DNA of 64,000 bases, from NCBI GenBank assembly GCA_002917075.1, contig NTMA01000099.1, forward strand, positions 62,001 to 126,000, given 5' to 3'. The position numbers and the translations under genes were made by a program. Below are positions 1 to 12,057 of this stretch, in pieces. Positions within the stretch are counted from its first letter, which is position 1; each line of letters begins with the position of its first letter. The DNA is from Hawksworthiomyces lignivorus. Taxonomy: Eukaryota > Ascomycota > Sordariomycetes > Ophiostomatales > Ophiostomataceae. A model generated the notes under the pieces. It saw nothing but the letters and a program-made list of their open reading frames with translations. It ran no database searches and was not told the DNA's origin.

Positions 1-187
1 TTCGGTCATACATCTGGTAATAAAGGAACGGGGACGAAACATAATAGCAGAGATTTAGCACCTAGTGCTGGCGGATACCATTTTTTCAAATTATCTTATT
101 GCTGTAAAGAGTCACTGGTTTTCTTTCAATAAAAAACTATTCAAATATGTCATAACTTGTCGAGGCTTGTGCTGTATTTCAAGAGCT

Positions 188-2815
188 CTAAAGGCTCTTT
201 GCGGCCTCCAGAATACGCTCCTCGATGATGTCGGCCCACCGTACCGCATTCGTCCAGTTGCCAGCGTCGATGCTCTCAACGAGGCCCGGAAACACAGCAC
301 CAGCGTAGCCCGTCCACACCCCAGGAGCATATACGACGTGCTTGAACCACGAACGGTCGTCCAAGCCCCCGCCGAAGAGGAACTTGCGCTCCAGGAACTG
401 GTAGCGGCGATTGATAGCCACGACGTGGATGGCCAGCCAGATGCGGTGCACGCGACGGAGCAGGCGGCGCCACCAACCAGGTACGAGGATAGACTCGCCG
501 TCCAGGCCAGATGAGGAAGTGGACGATGATTCTTTGCCGTCGCCAACTTTCAGGCGCAGCTTGTCAGCCTTAGCATCTAGGTCTGCGGCCTGGGTTGTGA
601 ACTTGGCGACGGCATCGTCGAGGCGGTCGAGAGCCAGCTCGAAGAGGTGCTTGTCGTCCGTAGCACTAACTGCGCTCGCCGTCTCCAAGTAGCGAGCACG
701 CAAAGATACCATCGTATCATCTGACACAGCAAGGCCGCTGCTCCAAACCTCCTTCTCTTCCTCTGATCCGTGACTGCTCAGCCGCTCGCGGATATTATCA
801 ACATAGGAGTGCAAGGAGCTGGCATAGTCGCTCGCGCGGAAAGGCACCACTAATTCGGTGGCCAGGTGAGCGACTAGCAAACCAAGAATCTGGGAAATAG
901 TCTCGTGGTACTTGAACTCCGGGTCGCCAAACGTAGCCAGCCAGTGATAGCTGTCGTAGTTGCTGTGGTAGTGGTATACAGGCACGGGGCCCTTCTTGGC
1001 TGCCGTCTCAGAGGACGCTGCGGCATCGTCCTCGCCGTCGCTGGCAGAACCAAACCCTACATTCAGACTCGTAATGCCGGCATGATCGAGGAATGCGGTA
1101 TAGTCGCTGCCACTGCCAAGCGGGCCAATTTTTCCGGACCAAATGTCGCGTACGGTCTGTCCAGGCACCGTCTGGTCGGGAGAAAGTACTTCGCCTGTGA
1201 CCTTATAGATTAGGTCATTCAAGAGAGGCGCTGCAGACGCGCCGAACTGGGGGCCGCTGACACCGCTGTCAATATTCACATAAGCCAAGCTGGCGTGCTT
1301 CAGCCACGGCAAGTACTCCTCGACCCACTCGGTGCTTCCCAAAAGACCGTATTCCTCGCCGTCCCAGGATGCAAAGACTACAGTGCGGAGCGGCTTCCAG
1401 CCTTTGGAAGCAGCTATACCGAAGGCGCGAATCACCTCGTTGATCACGGCAGACCCGGAGTTAGGGTCGACAGCGCCACCCGCAATCCAGGCGTCGCGGT
1501 GGTTGCCGACAACCACTACTTCGTTGGGCAGCGTCGATCCGTTGAACACTCCTATGACATCCCAGATGGGAGTCGTCGTATAAGCTTGCTCGTTGTAGAG
1601 GTTTACTTGGACTTGGTCAGCCGGCGTGGGCCCAACGTTGTAGTTAACGCCTCTGGTACGAAGTCCCTCGTTTCTCGTCCACCACTGGCCCAAATCTTTT
1701 GACGTCGGGCCGTGGCCGTTAAGTGCCTTCAGAATGGGAAGCGCATCGGTGTATGAGATGGGCAGAGATGGGATCACCGGAATGTAGCGATCGGTGGGGC
1801 CCCGCGGCACGCCTGGCTTGGAGGGATAACCTGGCGTGGTAGGGTCGCCCGGGGCGATGCTGAGGAACTGCACACTGCCGCGCTGCACGCTGCTCGGCTG
1901 GCGCGCGGGTCCGTACGGGTACACTTCAAAGCCATTGTCTTCAGTCGCTTCGCCATCGTCGCCAGGGTCGCTGTACAGCAGCACGCCAACGGCACCCAGC
2001 TCCTGAGCACGCTTGACCTTGAGGCCGCGGAAGATGCCACCGTAACGAGCGAGGGCAATGGTGCCCTTCAGGCTGATATTGGCACGTTCCAGGTCGGCAT
2101 AGTCTTGATACGTGCCGTAGTTGACATAGACTACGGGGCCGGTTACGTTGCCGCTGGCCGAGTAGCCGTGGAAAGTTGGAACGCGGTCACTTAGTGCCGT
2201 CGTCGGGTCTTCGGGAAGGACATCCTCCTCCAAGGACGCGCGGTAAGAAACCTCCCATTCGGTTACTCCGCTATCCTTTCCGCTGGCCGGCTTCAGCAAG
2301 GCCAAGCTGTGGTCGACGGGGGTGTTAAGATACAGGTCGTAGGCAGTGATATGTGCAGCTGCACCCCATTCGGCCCAGCGGTCGCGGGTCCAGGCAGCCT
2401 GGGAATAGTTCTGACCTGCCAGGTGCGGACCGGAAGTGTAGTAGCGCAGCCACTCAGCGATAGACTCGTTGGAGGGCGTCTTGAGCAGAAGTTCCTTGAG
2501 CTTATCGTTGCCAAAGTCCGGCTCATAGCGGTGGGAATAGAGAGAGATCGTGCCAGACACAGCGAGGGTTCCAGATAGCTCTATCAGGAACGGGAGCATC
2601 ATGACGACTCCGAGGAGCATCAGCGTCAACAAAACAGGAACGACGGTAATCACGAAGAAGCCAGCTTCGTGCTCCTCGCCGCGCCGCTTGGGCGAGCCAT
2701 TCCTGGCAATGCCCTCGGCAGATGCCTTCTCGGAGACGGGCCAGCCATCGTGGGCCGTCTCCTTCTCCAGACGGACGCCATTCAGCAGCAGCAGCGGCGT
2801 CTTTTCGTCCGACAT
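188..2815 (-). CDS. M28 family zinc metallopeptidase, glutamate carboxypeptidase II-like
   Basis: Single-exon gene for 875 residues, a type II membrane peptidase of the glutamate carboxypeptidase II / transferrin-receptor family. One hydrophobic span lies at residues 52-79 after a short charged cytosolic tail. A PA (protease-associated) region comes next, then the M28 core. The co-catalytic zinc ligands can all be placed: His439 (GNHRDAW), Asp449 (AVDPNSG), Glu487/Glu488 (SWDGEEYG), Asp516 (NIDSG) and His617 (YHSNYDSYH). A helical transferrin-receptor-like dimerisation domain ends the protein. The family removes C-terminal acidic residues from peptides at a membrane, typically plasma membrane or vacuole; the substrate here is unknown. 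I chose the ATG at 2815 (MSDEKTPLL) because the 30 codons upstream lack an ATG. No introns and no missing catalytic residue. Confidence 0.93.
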   Translation of the reverse strand: MSDEKTPLLLLNGVRLEKETAHDGWPVSEKASAEGIARNGSPKRRGEEHEAGFFVITVVPVLLTLMLLGVVMMLPFLIELSGTLAVSGTISLYSHRYEPDFGNDKLKELLLKTPSNESIAEWLRYYTSGPHLAGQNYSQAAWTRDRWAEWGAAAHITAYDLYLNTPVDHSLALLKPASGKDSGVTEWEVSYRASLEEDVLPEDPTTALSDRVPTFHGYSASGNVTGPVVYVNYGTYQDYADLERANISLKGTIALARYGGIFRGLKVKRAQELGAVGVLLYSDPGDDGEATEDNGFEVYPYGPARQPSSVQRGSVQFLSIAPGDPTTPGYPSKPGVPRGPTDRYIPVIPSLPISYTDALPILKALNGHGPTSKDLGQWWTRNEGLRTRGVNYNVGPTPADQVQVNLYNEQAYTTTPIWDVIGVFNGSTLPNEVVVVGNHRDAWIAGGAVDPNSGSAVINEVIRAFGIAASKGWKPLRTVVFASWDGEEYGLLGSTEWVEEYLPWLKHASLAYVNIDSGVSGPQFGASAAPLLNDLIYKVTGEVLSPDQTVPGQTVRDIWSGKIGPLGSGSDYTAFLDHAGITSLNVGFGSASDGEDDAAASSETAAKKGPVPVYHYHSNYDSYHWLATFGDPEFKYHETISQILGLLVAHLATELVVPFRASDYASSLHSYVDNIRERLSSHGSEEEKEVWSSGLAVSDDTMVSLRARYLETASAVSATDDKHLFELALDRLDDAVAKFTTQAADLDAKADKLRLKVGDGKESSSTSSSGLDGESILVPGWWRRLLRRVHRIWLAIHVVAINRRYQFLERKFLFGGGLDDRSWFKHVVYAPGVWTGYAGAVFPGLVESIDAGNWTNAVRWADIIEERILEAAKSL

Positions 2816-5800
2816 GCTGACGGCAGAGGCGGTGTTGATTGTGGTGTCGTGGTGGTTGCTTATTTGAAGATAATGTCTACAGATAACTAGTATCCAATCG
2901 GCCAATCCCGCTGAGCCAATTAACTAGTAGCGCATTTGCCTAATATGGCGTGGGAGATCGAATTCGCTGTTGACGGCTCGCTCTGAGACAGAGTTGAGCA
3001 TCGTGTATGGATGAAGAAGAAGAAAGGAAAGGGAAATCGAGAAGAAAGATAACACAGCGCTGTTGGACCGTCTTACTCTCCTCACAGGTTCCGTGGTAGA
3101 CCGATCGCACCTTCCTGTAACAGCCTGACGTCGGAGCGCCTGCCGATGACAAATGTGCGGAGACAAGCTCGCTGGTATTTGCGTGATCAGCGGGTGGCTA
3201 GTGAGGGGCAGGCGCTGCTTGGACGTATCTTGCTCCGTTTTTGTACTGTAAGCCGACCCGCAGGTATCTCCGGACGGTACGCTCTGATAACGCAAGCAAC
3301 CCAATGTCAACAGCCACAGTGGCTCTGCTTCTTGTCAAGATCGCGTCGTCACAAATCGCAAAGACGTCACGAAAGCCACATCGCGCCTTACGTCGAGGCA
3401 GCACAGCAATGGTGCCAATTGCCTAACTGCCTGAGAGCCTAGGCGGCTTGGATGTTTTTTTTTTCTTTTTTTGTCTTTCTATTTGCCGACGTTACCGCCA
3501 TTGCGTGTGCTCTACGTCTGTATATCGCATGTGGAATTTTATTTGGAAGGCGAGAGAAGCAAAAGATAGGCGAAAAAAGAAACCGGGAAATTTTGTGAAT
3601 TAATGAATTTACCATCTGGACATCAATATCGGTGCCGTTTGGGAAGACCAGCCGTGCGCAATGGAGCGATTCTAATAAAAAGAGATAGAGAAAATTACGT
3701 CGTAAGGGTCGTTCTGTGAGATCAGAAGGACAGAACAGATTGGCGGGACAGAAATTTCTACATGGAATCCTTAGCACTCAATAAGTAGACGGCAGACAGG
3801 ATGAAAGCCATTTAGAACGAACACCAGGTAAGCACGGAGTCCGCGAAAAGACGCTCACGCCTGTAACTGCCAATACGGTAAATGTCCTCTACAAGAGACG
3901 ACGAATTAGAAGCTAGACCTCCCTTCTGACAGTATCGTCTAATTGGGAGTGCGGATGCATCTCGATCTTACTGAAGCATCCCGTACGGGTAAGAAAGAGA
4001 GAGGAAGAAAGGCTGTATGGCTCATTGCTGTGATTGCTCGGATTTTGCTGCAGGCTGGTGACGCTGAATGGGGACATTGAAGGGGGACAATGCGTGCGGT
4101 CTCGGCGCCGTCGAATTGCAGACAGCGGAAGGAAAAGCGGGTCAGCCGTTCTCAGCCAATCAACAGCCAATTAACAAAGCAAGGATGACCACTCGTATTA
4201 TACGTTTACGCACATGAAAAACTGGCACTGGCAGAGCTGTTCTTGCCTCTTCCGGGTTTATTCCCAGACCCTCTTGCCTCACAGAGCAGACAGAGGGGTT
4301 TCTAGGTCCTTCTGTCTGGTCTGTCTTTCTGTTTGGGTTATCCCATCTGGCCTCTTTGTACGCCTTCGCGGCCGACAGGCAGCTGAGCAAGATAGAAAGC
4401 AAGTTTTGAGCAAGAGAGCAGGATTTCCCATGTGCAAGCACTGTATTTTATTTTATTTTATTTTATTTTTTAGATTTGTTCTACCACGAGTACTTGGATG
4501 ATGCGCATTCGCTCTTCTCTCCTACGCCAACTCGGCCAAAATACCCGAGACACTGGCTAGCTAATACTCTTTGTTCTTCGTCACACAGCAGGCGAGAGGC
4601 TGCGTGACTCCCTGTCTTACACGCTCTTTTGCACCCCACCTTCCCTGCCTTGCCTGAATTTGAATGTGAGTGAATGTGAGTGAACGTCTTTGTTGGCTCC
4701 TGCTTCAATATCACACCCCCCCACTTATTCTTCTAGGGCATGTTTCCCCGGTTGCGCCTTGTTGGCCGACGACCGGCCATTGTACACCAAAAGGCGCCGA
4801 AAAACGCAAACTGCCAGTCCTCTTTAAATAGAAAGGAAAGGCTCGTTCGGTGTAATATCTGCGATGCCTTGTACTGTATGTATGTACCTAAGATCTCTCG
4901 TGAGCAGCTCGCTCTGTGCATGCATTGAGTGTCTTGCATCTATTGCTTCTGTGATCTACAATGTTCATTTTTTTTCTGCTTGCTCGTTTCCCGTGTCTGC
5001 TCCGGCTGCCAGCTCGGGCAGACACACCTTCACCTGCGTGCATCACCGCTGGAACTCCGTACTCCGTAGAGGAAAGCAAAATACCTGACCGGTGAGACCA
5101 TGAAACCCACTGCGACGGTTGCAGTGAACAATTGCCACTCGGCCACTGGGCCAACGGGTGCACGATCCGCTCCCGCAGTGGATTTTCATGTACGTGTACA
5201 GCCACTGCAGAAATTTAAGGAGCAAAGCACCGCGAGGGTGAGTAGGGCGTACGACTACTTTCAGGGAAAATAGAAGAGGCAAAAAAAGCCTGAGAAGACA
5301 GGTCAGAAAAAAAAAACAATCAGAAAGCACAGCGGGCCCTGTCTGCACCGCTGCGACCTTGTAACTGCTACTAACCTCCCCTCTGCAAGCATTGTTCGAG
5401 GATATGCGCAGTGAACGAGTACGAACGCCGTTCTCCAGTTCTCCACTCCCACCTCTCATCTCCACCGCAGCCCCCCTCTTTCTGCCCATTCGGGCTTTAC
5501 TCTATCGAGACTCGTTCTTGAACATGGGCACCTCTAGCATCATATGTCGAGTCGGTGATCGGAGCAATATTGAGACTCCCCTTTCTTTTTGTATTTTGTC
5601 GTAATGTAGATGATGTTCCCCGGCAGGCTGACGCTCTCTGGCACGCGAATCTTGCACATTGCGCACAGAGAACCAGGGCCAGGCCAACAATCACATCGGT
5701 CCCTGCTTGAACGAGCAGGCCGTGCCGTTGCCGCTGCGGGTGTGCGGATGCAGGCCCTTTGATGGTGGTCACTTCAACCTTCTTTTGGCTCTCTTCTTTT

Positions 5801-6506
5801 CCTACTGGCTCCTCGTGACCCTCCATCTCCGGAAGGGGAAAAGCGAAGTCCCTCCAGTTCCGAGTTGCTTCCAGGGTGGACTAGATTGGTCTGTAAATGG
5901 GTGTTTTTGTTACATCGATGGCGAATGACGCTAAAATCTTCGTCCCGCATACAACTGGGTCCTCTTCATGGCGTTTTAGTCCTTTTTAACCAAACCCATC
6001 AGCAGGCCTGCAGTGATTTTTTTTTGCCTTCAGTGACTCTGTATTTCCTTTCACTTGCTGTGACGCCGATTACTTCTCTCTTGGGTTGATTTTCCTCAAA
6101 AAATTTTACTGCTGCTTTTTTTTTCTGCGTCCTATTTTCTATTTGCTTTCATTTTACATCCTTTCTTTTCCCTCTCCCTCACTTGGCTTAGATATCTTGG
6201 CTTATTGTACACAGTACTACTCCTTTGGGCTTCGACTTAAGAGCCTCTTGAAATAAACAACTTTTTTTCTGCCAAGACATTACTCCTTCCTTTCATACAG
6301 TCTGCACCAAACGAGTTTGTTCGTCACTGGTAGACTCCGATCATTTGATATCTCTAGACGACTTATAAGTCTTCACCTTAGTTTAATGTCGAAACTAGAC
6401 TGTCTTTTATAATACCATAGAGCCGTTACTGGCCAACTCCGTTTTGACTCTCTAGAGAGTCCTTGCCTCCGTCCCTCCTCTATTTTGTCCTCTTCTCTTG
6501 CCCAAC
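2816..6506. other. Long gene-free interval upstream of MFS transporter
   Basis: About 3.7 kb between divergent genes, the M28 peptidase on the left and the MFS transporter on the right. Short ORFs of 60-150 codons occur on both strands but none shows a recognisable domain, consistent splicing or sustained coding character. It contains pyrimidine tracts, an ATTTT repeat near 4445 and a GTGAAT-type repeat near 4663. It may hold long 5' UTRs or a noncoding RNA, but I see no direct evidence for either. Confidence 0.6.
4445..4471. repeat. ATTTT pentanucleotide microsatellite
   Basis: Four to five tandem ATTTT units followed by a T run. Simple-sequence DNA in the long intergenic interval. Confidence 0.9.
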
Positions 6507-9500
6507 ATGGTCAGAGAGAAGAAGAACAATGTGCCTAAGCTGCCTGTTCAGCAGCTGGCCATCTTAGGTGAGCATGCCCGAACTTTTTTTTGCTCCCTAC
6601 ACATAATTTAGCTTTGGTTGCCTGGATTCGTGATTTCTTTTGTATGATTTGCGGACAACACCTCTCTTTCCCTCGTCGTTTGCTCCCCTAATGCAGAACT
6701 TCGACAGAGAGGCCAGGCCAGTGCCCATACATAGTCTAGTGTCAGCCTTGCAGAGACAGTTTCCCTCCTACCTCGCAACCCCATCTGCTCTTCCTCTTTA
6801 CAACAGGCGGCAGACAATGGCGTCTGACAGTCTTGGAAGTTCCGTAAGTAAACGCTGCTGGATGATGTCTAGTGTGGTCCTGGTCCTCTGGAGTTGCATA
6901 GCATGGGATGAGATGGAGCTGTACGTTCGGGTCTTGGAAGGGGGAATGTCATGAGATAGCTGGACTTTTAACAACGACGAGCTACTGCTGCTCACCATGT
7001 TTGTGTTTCCCTTTGCTAACTTTCCTTGCCTTCAGCTGTTGTCCGGTTTGCCGAGCCAGTCGCGTTGACTTCGGTCTTTCCCTATCTGCCTGAGATGATC
7101 CAGGGCTTCGGTGTTCCGAAGGAGGAGGTTGCAAAATGGGCTGGTCTGACTAGTGCCGTCTTCTCTATTGCACAGAGCATCACGGCCGTCCCATGGGGCT
7201 GGGCATCAGACAGCATAGGACGCAAATATACCCTCATGATGGGTATGGTTTCGACAATGATCTGCTTCCTTTTCTGGGGCACCTCAACAAGTTTAGCAAT
7301 GGCTATTACTGTTCGAGGTATTCATGGGGGCAGCAACGGAAATGGTATGTTCTTGGGGAAGAAGGATGAAGAAAAAAATGACCTCCCAGCTCGCTGCACA
7401 CTTTTTAAATGCCAACCTTGACTGACCGATTCTTACCTAGTTGGCACGATTCGCACGATGGTTGCGGAAATGGTCCCTGAAAAGGTTCTCCAGCCGCGTG
7501 CCTTCTCCATCATGCCAATGGTCTGGAGCGTGGGATCTGTCTTTGGTCCGTCCTTTGGCGGGTTCTTTGCCCAGCCTGCCAAGCAGTATCCGAATGTCTT
7601 TGGCCACATTGAACTGTTCATAAAATACCCCTATCTTCTCCCCAACTTGATCGCGTTCATCTTCTTCGTTTTTTCTGTTGCGAGCGCGTTTTTGTTCCTT
7701 GAGGTATATATAGTAGTCTCTTGACGTCTCTGAGTTTATTTAGATTTCGCCTGCTGACGTGTAGTGTAGGAAACTCTGGAGTCGAAACGCTATAAGAGGG
7801 ATTGGGGATTGGAGCTTGGCGACAGGCTGACTAGCATCTTCCGCGGCGGTAAGCCATCCAAGAGAAGCCGCCGCCAAGCACTGGCACGCTCACGTGCTCG
7901 GCTCCGCGCTGAGAACCGGAGTCGTCGCCGGTCTTTCGTTGACGACGAAGCAAGCGCACCGCTTTTGTCTACAATGTCCCCAAGCCAGGCCGACCTGTCG
8001 CTGGGCGGCGCCAAACCACCCACAGCCACCGACGATACCGACCACGTGGCCAAGGGTGCTGTCTCTGCCGTCACCGTCGAGTCTCTTCCGTCCTCTGATC
8101 GCATATTCACACATCAAACCACGATGGCTCTAATTGCGTATTCAATGCTTGCTCTGCACTCTGTCGCATACGATCAGGTGCTTCCCGTCTTTTTGAACTA
8201 CCCGCGCCAGACACCGGACGAATTCAACACAAAGCTGCCGTTCAAGTTTTCCGGCGGCTTCGGCCTCTCGTCTGGCAGCATCGGTACCATCTTCACTCTA
8301 AACGCGCTCATCTCCGGGTTTGCTCAATTCGTCGCCTTTCCACCGCTCTGCACGCGTTTTGGTGCATTGAACTGCTTTCGCTACTCATGTATGTCCCCCC
8401 CCCCCCATTTTCTGTCATGCTCAAAGCTCGAAGCTCCGTGTTTCGTTTCTCCTTTAAGCTAACATGCCATAAGCCATGATACTCCCGCTGGTGTATTTCA
8501 TCACCCCTTTTACCGCGCTCATTGCCGACGACCGCCTGCGCTACGCCGTCTTTTTGTTCTCGTTTATCATGAAGGGTGTCTTGTCCATTGTCACATTCCC
8601 CTGCATCACAATCATCCTCACCAACTCGGCGTCGTCCGTCAAGGTGCTTGGCACGCTGAACGGCTTTGCCACAACATTTAGTGGCATAGGCAAGGCCATC
8701 GGCCCAGCGTTGACGGGTGCTGCCTTCTCGTGGGGTCTTCGGCATGGCTACGTCGCTGTGGGGTGGTGGTTCCTGGCGGCGATCTCCGTGCTGGGTGCGC
8801 TCTCGACTTTTTTCATAGACGAAGGCAAGGGGCTCGGCAACTCTGCCGACGCCGAGGCAGAAAATGCCGGTGGCGAGGAGGAGCTAGAGGAGGGGCAGGA
8901 CGAGGAGAGCGGCGAGATCTCGTACGACTACACCAGCGACGACGAGGAAGACTATGAGGAGTCGCTGCTTGGGGACATCACCGAGGGCGAGGACGAGGAC
9001 TACTACATTGACAACGTCAGCAGCCGCCCGCACGCCGCCCTGCGCTCGCGCGCGTCCTCCCGCGCCCGCTCGCGCGCGCACTCCCTGACGCACTCGCGCC
9101 GGAGTAGCCGCACCTGGGCCGGCGCCGACTCGCCGCTGCCCGCGCCCACCGCGTCCCTGTTCCCCTCGCAGGCGGACCAGCCGCCGTCGGAGCCGCCGTC
9201 GCCCGTGCTGGCGAAGAAGCAGCTGCACGGGCAGCAGCAGCGGTGGATGCCGTCGCAGCTGCCCAAGCTGCGGCCGTCGGCGACCATCGAGCCCGAAGAC
9301 CCCGGCCCATACGACCAGGAGGCCGACGACGCGATCGGCCTCGGCCTCGGCCTGGAGTCGTCGGCGCCGCCGTCGCCCGTCCGGCAGCGGCGCTTCCGCA
9401 GCGCCAGCAGCGTGTCGCGACACGGGCGCGACGAGTCGCTGAGCGCGGCGACCATGGTGCCGCTCTCGCCGGTGGTCACATCCTCCGGGGATGGTGCGTT

Positions 9501-9519
9501 CAACGCGAGAGCGCAGTAG
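6507..9519 (+). CDS. Major facilitator superfamily transporter with long charged C-terminal tail
   Basis: Five exons: 6507-6567, 7036-7344, 7441-7703, 7770-8388 and 8474-9519, giving 765 residues. Every junction keeps frame at a GT-AG intron; the first intron is long (468 bp). The start MVREKKNNVPKLP leads directly into the first membrane segment (RFAEPVALTSVFPYLPEM). The MFS signature loop is present (GWASDSIGRKY), as is the family stretch RTMVAEMVPEK. A basic Ser-rich cytosolic loop of about 130 residues separates the two halves. After the last membrane helix (ending near DEGKGLG) come about 230 residues: an acidic block, an Arg-Ser-rich block, then Pro/Ser-rich sequence. It resembles fungal MFS proteins near plant ZIF-like carriers, but the substrate cannot be read from sequence. 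The tail DNA is much more GC-rich than the rest of the gene. Confidence 0.92.
8395..8406 (+). repeat. Poly-C tract inside MFS intron 4
   Basis: Twelve consecutive C residues a few bases after the intron 4 donor. Prone to sequencing or assembly error, but it lies within the intron, so the reading frame is unaffected. Confidence 0.9.
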
Positions 9520-10713
9520 CCGATGCGGCCGCCATGCCGTGTACAGCGGAGCAGAAGTATTGTGACGAGCCGAAACGACGAGAGCTAAAAGGATTGCAAA
9601 GTGAATGAGGCTGGAGAAACGATTATTGAAACAACTTTTATACACGTCTGTATATACAGACGGGGCATGACGGACAAGGGTCGCATGGGTTTTTTCTTTT
9701 CTTTTCTTTTTTTTTTGGTTTTGCCCGCATCTAGAATACCCTCCGTTGCCTCCTTAATTTGCATGTTGTCTTGTGTTGCATGGCCGGAATCGTTTTAGGA
9801 GCATACGCATTCTGGTTGATTATTTGGATTTTTTTTTTAAGAAATAAAAACTCTGGCACTTTGGTGCAGTTTGAATAACTGCTTTGGTGACCGATGCTTT
9901 TCTTTTTTCTTTTCTTTCGCTCCCATGTCCGTGGCGCTTTATCATACATGCGATGACACCTAGCCAACGTAGTCTACTCTAGCGTTCTGTTGCCTTGTGG
10001 GCACACTTTGCATATTCAAAAGTTGAGTGTCCAAGATTTTGTCAGAGTCCAAATGTTATTGTAAACCTGGCAACCGTTGGGTCAATTAAGAACATGTTAA
10101 AATTGAGATACAATATGACAAGAATGCAAAGACCAGGTCGTCTGCGCCGCCTTGAAGAGCATTCTTCAAGGCCCACAGCGATTAAACTGGATACCAGACT
10201 GCCTGTCAGCAACGGCCAGCCAGTGCTGATTTTTGTCGTCGGCCAGGTGCAATGTGATGTTTTTCAGCCTTGCCAGGTCTTTTGCGGTGAAGGAAGGGCA
10301 AGCAGCGTGGGAATCGACGCTAGCAGGCTGGAGCCGACTGTCGATCTCGAGGCGTAAGCCAGGCACAATGCGGATGAGAGGTCAGGACAACAGGGCTATG
10401 CCAAGCCAGGGGTCCTGGTCCTCGACGCAGCACCACCAAGACCTATCCATTCAATTAAACAGCATCTTAGTCGTAGGATCGATCACTGCCACCCGTACTA
10501 TTCAGGTCGCTCGGGCTGCCCGTACGAGAATGCCATCTTATTTTGGATAATGTCCTTCTGCCAGACCAACGCCAAACAGAATACTTATAAGTCTGGGATG
10601 GAGGCACTCTTCCATGGCAACGCTCGACTTATGTTTTAAAATTAGACTTTTCATGTTGGAAATTTAGCTAAAGCAAGCAAAAATCACAATCAAAGCAGAA
10701 TATCCGACTCAAA
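9520..10713. other. Intergenic region between MFS gene and small Ala/Ser-rich gene
   Basis: About 1.2 kb. The left part is probably the 3' UTR and terminator of the MFS gene, with T-rich runs at 9690-9720. The remainder should hold the promoter of the small gene starting at 10714. No supported coding region was found. Confidence 0.6.
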
Positions 10714-11025
10714 ATGGGCTCTTGTGTTGTAAGTCATCTAGGCTGCCGCAGTCTTTCCCTGTTTGTGACGTCTTCCCTACCTGTATCCTCAGCAAATCCT
10801 GACTGAGCTTCCTTACTTCAGTCCCATTCATACTACGACGAATCGTATGACGAACCGCACTATGCGTCGGGGAGTCGGCACGGCGGGTTCGGAGCACATA
10901 GAGGAATGAACGCCGGTGTCATCGCTGCCATGAGCGCTAGTGCAGCCGCCAATGCCAGCGCCAGTGCCAGCGCCAGTGCCAGCGCCAGTGCAGGTGCCGG
11001 TGGAGGTGGTGGAGGCATATGTTAA
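10714..11025 (+). CDS. Small Ala/Ser/Gly-rich protein with possible N-terminal lipidation
   Basis: Two exons, 10714-10728 and 10822-11025, encode 72 residues; the first exon is only 15 bases, so an ORF scan misses it. The donor is a perfect GTAAGT and the acceptor is TTCAG after a pyrimidine-rich stretch. The protein starts MGSCVVSHSYYDE, then has a Tyr/His/Gly segment, an Ala-Ser repeat and a run of Gly ending GIC. Gly2 with Cys4 looks like the start of proteins that are N-myristoylated and then palmitoylated, which would place it at a membrane; this is inference, because residue 6 is Val rather than the preferred Ser/Thr. No known domain. The body is probably disordered. Evidence that it is a gene: the splice signals, the clean frame after joining, and codons rich in GCC/AGC/GGT. 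Confidence 0.6.
10954..10989 (+). repeat. Three perfect 12-bp tandem repeats coding Ala-Ser
   Basis: The unit GCCAGCGCCAGT occurs three times without change, encoding (Ala-Ser-Ala-Ser)x3 in the small protein at 10714-11025. Unit length is a multiple of three, so copy-number change would preserve the frame. Confidence 0.95.
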
Positions 11026-12057
11026 TATAAAACCGGGGCCAAAAATATCATGCATTGTTAGTTTGTATGCAGCATTAGAATACATTATTTTCCTTTGTCC
11101 ACGAGCTCCTCTTTAGCTTTGCTCCACCTATGCTTTCCTTTCGTCATTTATTCTAGCCTTGGCTGTGGGTCAAATGTAAATATTTATGTCTGTTTGCTTC
11201 TTTTCTCTTGATAAAGGAAAAGAATGTCTGAGCTCGGGTCATAATGTTGACCCAAATAGAACGCCGCTTCGTCTTTGATCTACCACCTGGGTACAAGACC
11301 AAGTTCGCAATATGCAAGTTTTTTTTTCCGTTTTACGGCAACTGATTTATGGTCCTCTATTATTGATAAGTGAACTCGACGGTTTGATGAATACATACAA
11401 ACAGTAACCTGACATGCTCCCGCCCATATCCACCAGAATCCCTTCACGATGTTGCCTTTTTGAATCCTTCCATACCATCCTTCTGTAAGAGGATTGGTTC
11501 TTCGGATTCTCTAACCTCATATCCAACCTTCCAAAATATATACAGCCGTTTTCCTGGCTTGAGCAAAAAAGGACCAACATGAACTCATACGCCGTGACAA
11601 CCCAAAGCCGATAAAGAGGCGAACGCTAAAAGGTGGTATCTTTCCCTCCCCTTTGGTATTACATACCAAAATAAGCTAGCCAACATAAAGAGAAAGCAAA
11701 ACCTATACACTAGCAACAAGGACGCTGGACGCCAGCACCGCCTCTTTTGTCCCGTCAGCAGCTCCTCGAGAGCGCTCTGCCCCTGTTTCCTTCTCACGAC
11801 ATCGTGTACATTAATCGGGACAAAAGAGGGATGAAACAAAGACGCTATGTTGGTCTGGGTATGTCCGCTTGCGCTCTTTTCGGTGCACAACATCTGCAAC
11901 CGCTCTGCTCCCGCAAACCAAGTACGAAGCGAGTTTGAAAAAGTATTCACTCAAAAGAAAATTAATTCTGAGCTCGCCCATGCTCTTCCATCTATTCGAA
12001 GAGCATCTCCAGCGCACGTTTGCGTGCGGCGCGCAGAGCGCAGCAGGTTTGGTCGCT
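11026..12057. other. Convergent 3' intergenic region
   Basis: About 1 kb between the 3' ends of the small Ala/Ser-rich gene (+) and the NCE102-like gene (-). T-rich and A-rich stretches fit 3' UTRs. A 121-codon antisense ORF at 11585-11950 shows no domain and is probably UTR. Confidence 0.55.

Noticed and set aside
8884..9645. 253-codon antisense frame over the MFS tail
   Set aside because: Arg-rich shadow of GC-rich Asp/Ser/Ala coding sequence; no domain.
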